The notes beneath the pieces were generated by a model, which had not been told where the DNA came from, searched no databases, and saw only the letters and a list, made by a program, of their open reading frames with translations. Shown in pieces: positions 9,246-12,608 of a stretch of DNA of 12,608 nucleotides. The DNA is from SG8-30 sp037443885. GTDB taxonomy: Bacteria > Pseudomonadota > Gammaproteobacteria > Steroidobacterales > Steroidobacteraceae. The stretch lies in the NCBI GenBank assembly GCA_037443885.1, contig JBBINN010000084.1, positions 1 through 12,608 of the forward strand, read 5' to 3'. A program made the translations under genes and the position numbers. Positions within the stretch are counted from its first letter, which is position 1. Each line of letters opens with the position of its first letter.

Positions 9246-9251
9246 ATTATA
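9246..9251 (-). promoter_or_regulatory. Perfect -10 hexamer in the dnaG-rpoD gap
   Basis: TATAAT occurs on the minus strand in the 82-bp gap before rpoD, preceded directly by TG. A good -35 is not found at 15-18 bp upstream: GCATCT is the 17-bp candidate, and a TTGAAA at 9291-9296 is far too distant. It may mark a secondary rpoD promoter. In E. coli, rpoD also has its own internal (heat-shock) promoter, located within dnaG, but the sigma-32 consensus is not evident here. Confidence 0.35.
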
Positions 9252-9292
9252 CATGTGGATGCCCGGTTAGATGCAGCCCGCCTCGGTTCGTT

Positions 9293-11080
9293 TCAAGCCG
9301 TGTCCGGTGGGCGGCCGCCAGGTGCCCGGCGCTTCAGAAGTGCTTGAAATTCCTGCTGTTCTTCGGACGAGAGTTTCTGCTCGCGGGATCTGGCGATGAG
9401 CTCGTCGAGCCGCCGCTCGGGGCCGTGCTCGGCGATGAGCTTGTCCACGGCCGTCCTGAGCTCCCTCGAGGCCGCGGCGGCGTCCGTCACCAGGGACTCG
9501 GCGCCGGCCAGCTCAGCCAGCCGCCCGCCTTCGGGGCGGTCGCGCCAGCGTTCCACCAGCCGGGCCGTGGTGAGATCCGGCTCCGCCCGGGCGGACTGCA
9601 GCAGTTCCACCAGCACCTCGACGCCCTTGACCGGCAAGGCCGCCAGCGGGGCGAAGTTGGTGATGCCCCGCGCGGCCGCCGGGTAATGCAGCACCAGCAG
9701 GATGGCCTGGGTCAGCAGCGGCCGGCGGCCCGCGCTGACGGGCCGCCGCGCGGCACCCGACGCCGGCACGGGCGCCTGTCCATCCTCGAGGCCGAGCAGC
9801 TGGGCGAGGCGGCCGGCCGGCATGCGCACGTCCTGGGCGAGGCGCTCGAGCAGTAGCTCGCGGTACACACCCTCCGGCACCCGCTGCACCAGCGGCCGCG
9901 CCAGCTCGGCGAGCTTCGCGCGCCCATCCACGGACGACCGGTCCACCTGCGCCGCGAGCTGGCCGACCAGGTACTCGGACAGCGGCATGGCTGCGGCGAT
10001 GCGCGCCTCGAAAGCCTCGGCGCCCTCGCCGCCGACCAGCGAGTCCGGGTCCTGCCCTTCCGGCAGGAAAAGAAACCGCAGCTGCCGGCCCTCGCGCGCA
10101 TGGCCGAGCGCATTCTCGAGGGCCCGCCAGGCGGCCGTCCGGCCGGCGCGGTCCCCGTCGAAGCAGAAGACCACTTCGCCGCAGACCCGGAACAGGCGGT
10201 TCAAGTGCTCGGGCGTCGTCGCCGTGCCGAGCGTCGCGACGCTGTAGGCGATGCCGGCCTGGGCGAGGCGCACCACGTCCATGTAGCCCTCGACGACGAG
10301 CAGCCGGTCGATGCTCCGGAGCGACTGGCGCGCCTCGTACAGGCCATAGAGCTCGCGGCCCTTGTGAAAGAGCGGCGTCTCGGGCGAGTTGAGGTACTTG
10401 GGTTCGCCCGCGTCGATGATCCGCCCGCCGAAGGCGATGGTCCGCCCGCGCAGGTCGCGAATGGGGAACATGACGCGGTCGCGGAAGCGGTCGTAGTGAC
10501 CTGCGTCGCGGCCACCGCTGCGCTCGATCACCAGGCCGGCCTCGGTCAGGCGGGCCACCTTCTCGGGGCTACCCCCGAAACGGCGCAGGATGGAGTCCCA
10601 GGCATCGGGCGCGTAGCCGATGCCGAACTTCACGCAGGCCTCGCTCGTGAGCCCTCGCCGCCTGAGGTAGTCGCGTGCCCGCGGCGCATCGCGCAGGCAG
10701 TCGCGGTAGAACTGCGTGACCTGGCCGAGCAGTTCGTACAGGTCCTCGCCGGGGCGCTCGCGCGGGCCGCGGCCATCGTCCTCGCGCGGCACCTCGAGGC
10801 CGAGCCTGCCGGCCAGTTCCTCGACCGCGTCTGGGAACGGCAGCTTGTCGTGCTCCATCAGGAAGCCGAGCGCGGTGCCGTGCGCGCCGCAGCCGAAGCA
10901 GTGGTAGAACTGCTTGTCGGGGCTCACCCAGAAGGAGGGGGTCTTCTCGTTGTGGAAGGGGCAGCAGGCCTTCCACTCGCGGCCCGCCTTCCTGAGCTGC
11001 ACGCGGCTGCCGACCACCTCGACGATGTCGGTGCGGGCGATGAGCTCGTCGATGAAGGACTGGGGGATCCGGCCGGCCAT
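9293..11080 (-). CDS. dnaG: DNA primase
   Basis: This 595-residue protein makes the RNA primers for chromosomal replication. The N-terminal CHC2 zinc-binding domain has C40, H43, C61 and C64 (CPFHNEKTPSF ... HCFGCGAHG). The catalytic core includes DRVMFPIRDLRGR and the AFGGR/KYLNSPETPLFHKG motif region. The TOPRIM fold has Glu264 (VVEGYMDVV) and the Asp pair D308/D310 (CFDGDRAG), the metal-binding residues, with DPDSLV at 344-349. The remaining 200 residues are the DnaB-helicase-binding C-terminal domain, less conserved and Ala/Leu-rich. The length matches the usual 580-660 residues. The start ATG 11080 has GGGGGG just upstream. It lies 25 bp downstream of yqeY in the same unit. Confidence 0.97.
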   Translation of the reverse strand: MAGRIPQSFIDELIARTDIVEVVGSRVQLRKAGREWKACCPFHNEKTPSFWVSPDKQFYHCFGCGAHGTALGFLMEHDKLPFPDAVEELAGRLGLEVPREDDGRGPRERPGEDLYELLGQVTQFYRDCLRDAPRARDYLRRRGLTSEACVKFGIGYAPDAWDSILRRFGGSPEKVARLTEAGLVIERSGGRDAGHYDRFRDRVMFPIRDLRGRTIAFGGRIIDAGEPKYLNSPETPLFHKGRELYGLYEARQSLRSIDRLLVVEGYMDVVRLAQAGIAYSVATLGTATTPEHLNRLFRVCGEVVFCFDGDRAGRTAAWRALENALGHAREGRQLRFLFLPEGQDPDSLVGGEGAEAFEARIAAAMPLSEYLVGQLAAQVDRSSVDGRAKLAELARPLVQRVPEGVYRELLLERLAQDVRMPAGRLAQLLGLEDGQAPVPASGAARRPVSAGRRPLLTQAILLVLHYPAAARGITNFAPLAALPVKGVEVLVELLQSARAEPDLTTARLVERWRDRPEGGRLAELAGAESLVTDAAAASRELRTAVDKLIAEHGPERRLDELIARSREQKLSSEEQQEFQALLKRRAPGGRPPDTA

Positions 11081-11105
11081 CTGCCCCCCGGTGAGCGGTC
11101 GCGGC

Positions 11106-11552
11106 TCAGCCGCCGAGCGCGGCCTTGATCCTCGCGGACAGGGCGCCCATGTCGCAGCGGCCCTGGGCCTTCGGCTTCACGAGCGCCATCACCTTGCCCA
11201 TGTCCTTGAGCGAGGCGGCGCCCGACTCGGCGATGGCGGTGCGGACGAGCCCGTCGAGCTCGGCCTCGGAGAGCTGGGCGGGCAGGTAGTCCGACAGCCA
11301 GGCGATCTCGGCGGATTCCTTCGCGACCAGATCGGCGCGGCCGCCGGCCTCGAACTGGGTCACCGAGTCCTTGCGCTGCTTGATCATCTTGTCGATGACC
11401 GCGACCACCTGGGCGTCGTCGAGCTGGATGCGCTCGTCGACCTCACGCTGCTTGATGCCCGCCTGGAGCATGCGGATGAGCCCGAGGCGATCCTTGTCGC
11501 CCGAGCGCATCGCGTTCTTCATGTCCTCGGTGATGCGGGCCTTGAGGGACAT
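11106..11552 (-). CDS. GatB/YqeY domain-containing protein
   Basis: This 148-residue protein matches the YqeY family in its start (MSLKARITEDMKNAMRSGDKDRLGLIRMLQAGIKQREVDERIQ) and in motifs such as KQRKDSVTQFEAGGRADLVAKESAEI, YLPAQLSEAELDGLV and MGKVMALVKPKAQGRCDM. The family is related to the C-terminal tRNA-contacting domain of GatB/GatE amidotransferase subunits. Its precise function is not settled; a link to tRNA or translation is presumed. It is often found between rpsU and dnaG in proteobacteria, as here. Gaps to rpsU (26 bp) and dnaG (25 bp) indicate one operon. Start ATG 11552 has only a weak ribosome binding site, which could fit translational coupling to rpsU. Confidence 0.93.
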   Translation of the reverse strand: MSLKARITEDMKNAMRSGDKDRLGLIRMLQAGIKQREVDERIQLDDAQVVAVIDKMIKQRKDSVTQFEAGGRADLVAKESAEIAWLSDYLPAQLSEAELDGLVRTAIAESGAASLKDMGKVMALVKPKAQGRCDMGALSARIKAALGG

Positions 11553-11561
11553 CGGTCCGGC

Positions 11562-11577
11562 GGCCTGTCGCCAGGCC
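11562..11577 (-). other. Small GNRA-loop hairpin between rpsU and yqeY
   Basis: On the transcribed (minus) strand GGCCTG-GCGA-CAGGCC forms a perfect 6-bp stem with a GNRA-type tetraloop. It begins two bases after the rpsU stop and ends nine bases before the yqeY start. It lacks a U-run, so it is not a complete terminator. It could protect the mRNA 3' end or tune downstream expression, comparable in position to the partial terminator after E. coli rpsU. Confidence 0.4.
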
Positions 11578-11578
11578 T

Positions 11579-11791
11579 CTAGCGAGCGGCGCCGCGCATT
11601 CCGTCGCGGGCGAGGCGTTTCAGGTGGCGCTTCACGGCGGCCGCCTTCTTGCGCTTACGCTCCTGGGTCGGCTTCTCGTAGAATTCGCGGCGGCGCAACT
11701 CGGTCAGCACGCCAGCCTTCTCGCAGGCGCGCTTGAAGCGACGCAGCGCGGCGTCGAAGTACTCGTTCTCACGGATGCGGACGCTGGGCAT
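11579..11791 (-). CDS. rpsU: 30S ribosomal protein S21
   Basis: This 70-residue basic protein is typical of S21 (E. coli 71 residues). RENEYFDAALRRFKRACEKAGVLTELRRREFYEKPTQERKRKK and AAVKRHLKRLAR follow the family along its whole length; only the last few residues (DGMRGAAR) diverge. S21 joins the 30S subunit near the anti-Shine-Dalgarno region of 16S rRNA and helps initiation. It is the first gene of the rpsU-yqeY-dnaG-rpoD unit. Start ATG 11791 has GAGG ending five bases upstream (11797-11800). A plausible sigma-70 promoter lies about 60 bp upstream. Confidence 0.97.
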   Translation of the reverse strand: MPSVRIRENEYFDAALRRFKRACEKAGVLTELRRREFYEKPTQERKRKKAAAVKRHLKRLARDGMRGAAR

Positions 11792-11847
11792 TCGAACCTC
11801 GGATCGGACCTGCCACTCCCCGGCCTCCCCGGGGGAAAGAGCCGGAA

Positions 11848-11876
11848 ATTGTATTGATGTCGGGCCCGGAAAGCAA
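11848..11876 (-). promoter_or_regulatory. Candidate sigma-70 promoter of the rpsU operon
   Basis: On the minus strand TTGCTT (11871-11876), a 17-bp spacer and TACAAT (11848-11853) form a plausible promoter. The -10 matches TATAAT at five of six positions; the -35 matches only TTG. Transcription would begin around 11841, giving a leader of about 50 bases before rpsU. No LexA-type CTGT-N8-ACAG operator is visible here, unlike the E. coli operon. Confidence 0.5.
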
Positions 11877-11892
11877 AGCCCCTGAGCGTGCC

Positions 11893-11947
11893 GAAACCGG
11901 GGACAGTCTCCTTGTCCAGTCCGGCAACAGGGACCGTCCCCGGTTCC
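11893..11947. repeat. REP-like imperfect palindrome upstream of tsaD
   Basis: Two arms of about 22 bases flank the loop TCCAGTCCGG (11915-11924). They share the perfectly paired core ACCGGGGAC (11896-11904) with GTCCCCGGT (11936-11944), flanked by mostly paired GTC..C and TTG/CAA segments. The GGGGAC(A/G)GTC core is like repeats I recall as scattered REP elements mobilised by RAYT-type transposases in proteobacteria. Only one copy is in this window and no transposase is present, so the class is inferred. It lies between rpsU and tsaD, ending 11 bases before GTG 11959. Confidence 0.6.
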
Positions 11948-11958
11948 GGCCCTTCCGC

Positions 11959-12608
11959 GTGCTGGGCATCGAGTCCTCCTGCGACGAGACGGCGGCCGCC
12001 GTCTGGGACGCCGATCAGGGCCTCCTGGCCCACGAAGTCTTCAGCCAGTTCGACCTGCACCGGGCCTGGGGTGGCGTCGTCCCGGAGCTCGCCTCCCGCG
12101 ACCACATCCGCCGCCTACTGCCCATGGTGCGGACGGTCCTCGAGGCGGCCAGCACGACCCCCGCGGACCTGCGCGGCGTGGCCTATACCGCCGGTCCGGG
12201 CCTGATCGGCGCCCTGATGGTGGGTGCGGCGGTGGCCGAGAGCCTCGCCTATGCCTGGGGTGTGCCCGTCATCGGGGTCCACCACCTCGAGGGGCACCTG
12301 CTCGCGCCCATGCTCGAGCCCGAGCCGCCGGCCTTCCCCTTCGTCGCCCTGCTGGTCTCGGGCGGGCACACGATGCTGGTGGACGTCGAGGGCGTGGGGC
12401 GCTACCGGATTCTCGGCGAGTCGCTGGACGATGCCGCCGGCGAGGCCTTCGACAAGACCGCGAAGCTCCTGGGACTGGGTTACCCCGGCGGCGCGGCACT
12501 CGCGGCGCTCGCCGAACGCGGACGGGAAGGGCGCTACGACTTCCCGCGACCCATGCTCGACCGTCCGGGGCTCGACTTCAGCTTCAGCGGCCTCAAGACC
12601 GCGGCGAT
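11959..12608 (+). CDS. tsaD: tRNA N6-threonylcarbamoyltransferase TsaD (5' part, runs off the window)
   Basis: TsaD transfers the threonylcarbamoyl group to A37 of ANN-reading tRNAs, with TsaB and TsaE, in the cytoplasm. About 216 of the usual 340 residues are seen: LGIESSCDETAAAV, GGVVPELASRDH, AYTAGPGLIGALMVG, the metal-binding HHLEGH (H109, H113 from this start; E. coli H111, H115), LLVSGGHT, GESLDDAAGEAFDKTAKLLGL, YPGG, and LDFSFSGLKT at the end. It is divergent from rpsU, the usual gammaproteobacterial arrangement. The start is uncertain. GTG 11959 gives MLGIESS, which fits the conserved core, but it has no clear ribosome binding site. ATG 11857 is in frame and would add 34 residues, most of them translating the REP-like repeat. 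The residue matching the usual initiator Met of MRVLGIE is Phe (TTC) here. Confidence 0.95.
   Translation, partial: MLGIESSCDETAAAVWDADQGLLAHEVFSQFDLHRAWGGVVPELASRDHIRRLLPMVRTVLEAASTTPADLRGVAYTAGPGLIGALMVGAAVAESLAYAWGVPVIGVHHLEGHLLAPMLEPEPPAFPFVALLVSGGHTMLVDVEGVGRYRILGESLDDAAGEAFDKTAKLLGLGYPGGAALAALAERGREGRYDFPRPMLDRPGLDFSFSGLKTAA

Noticed and set aside
10100..11128. 342-codon plus-strand frame opposite dnaG
   Set aside because: Shadow of dnaG; ends with Arg-rich sequence and matches nothing recognisable.
11890..11950. LexA operator or other SOS box in the rpsU-tsaD region
   Set aside because: ACAG and CTGT-like pieces occur, but not as CTGT-N8-ACAG; the symmetry is that of the long REP-like palindrome.
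11888..12205. 105-codon plus-strand frame at the tsaD start
   Set aside because: It is in a different frame from the conserved TsaD sequence and ends inside it.

Overview
The window is a high-GC (roughly 65-70%) chromosomal segment. It most resembles a gammaproteobacterium, because it carries a complete macromolecular-synthesis operon (rpsU, yqeY, dnaG, rpoD) with tsaD divergent from it. The RpoD, DnaG, S21 and TsaD proteins read closely like gammaproteobacterial ones. RpoD is 621 aa with the long non-conserved region and acidic tract of that class. The genus cannot be fixed from the sequence alone.

Layout, left to right. Positions 1-731 (+) hold the 3' part of a succinylglutamate desuccinylase/aspartoacylase-type zinc hydrolase. 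Positions 777-2027 (-) encode a lipoprotein built of seven FG-GAP/VCBS-type repeats, probably a seven-bladed propeller. Positions 2160-4955 (-) encode a 931-aa membrane protein with about ten transmembrane segments, a PAS domain, GGDEF and EAL, which makes it a c-di-GMP enzyme. A 383-bp divergent intergenic region follows. Positions 5339-7237 (+) encode an exported S8 (subtilisin-like) protease with an unusual N-terminal region and a long insertion between the catalytic Asp and His. A near-perfect bidirectional terminator (7295-7322) separates it from the convergent housekeeping operon. That operon runs leftward: rpoD (7345-9210), dnaG (9293-11080), yqeY (11106-11552), rpsU (11579-11791). The 5' part of tsaD runs rightward off the end of the window.

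Functionally there are two blocks. The right block is core information processing: ribosomal protein S21, a GatB/YqeY-domain protein, primase, the housekeeping sigma factor, and the tRNA t6A enzyme. The left block is accessory and envelope-facing: a surface or periplasmic lipoprotein, a c-di-GMP sensor enzyme and an exported protease. Nothing in the sequence proves that the left-block genes act together.

No CRISPR array, tRNA, rRNA, insertion sequence or defence cassette was seen. The least ordinary structure is a 55-bp imperfect palindrome (11893-11947) resembling REP elements. It sits directly against the conserved start of tsaD, in frame with it, in the rpsU-tsaD divergent region. Several very long alternative open frames (up to about 750 codons) overlap the real genes and are high-GC shadows.
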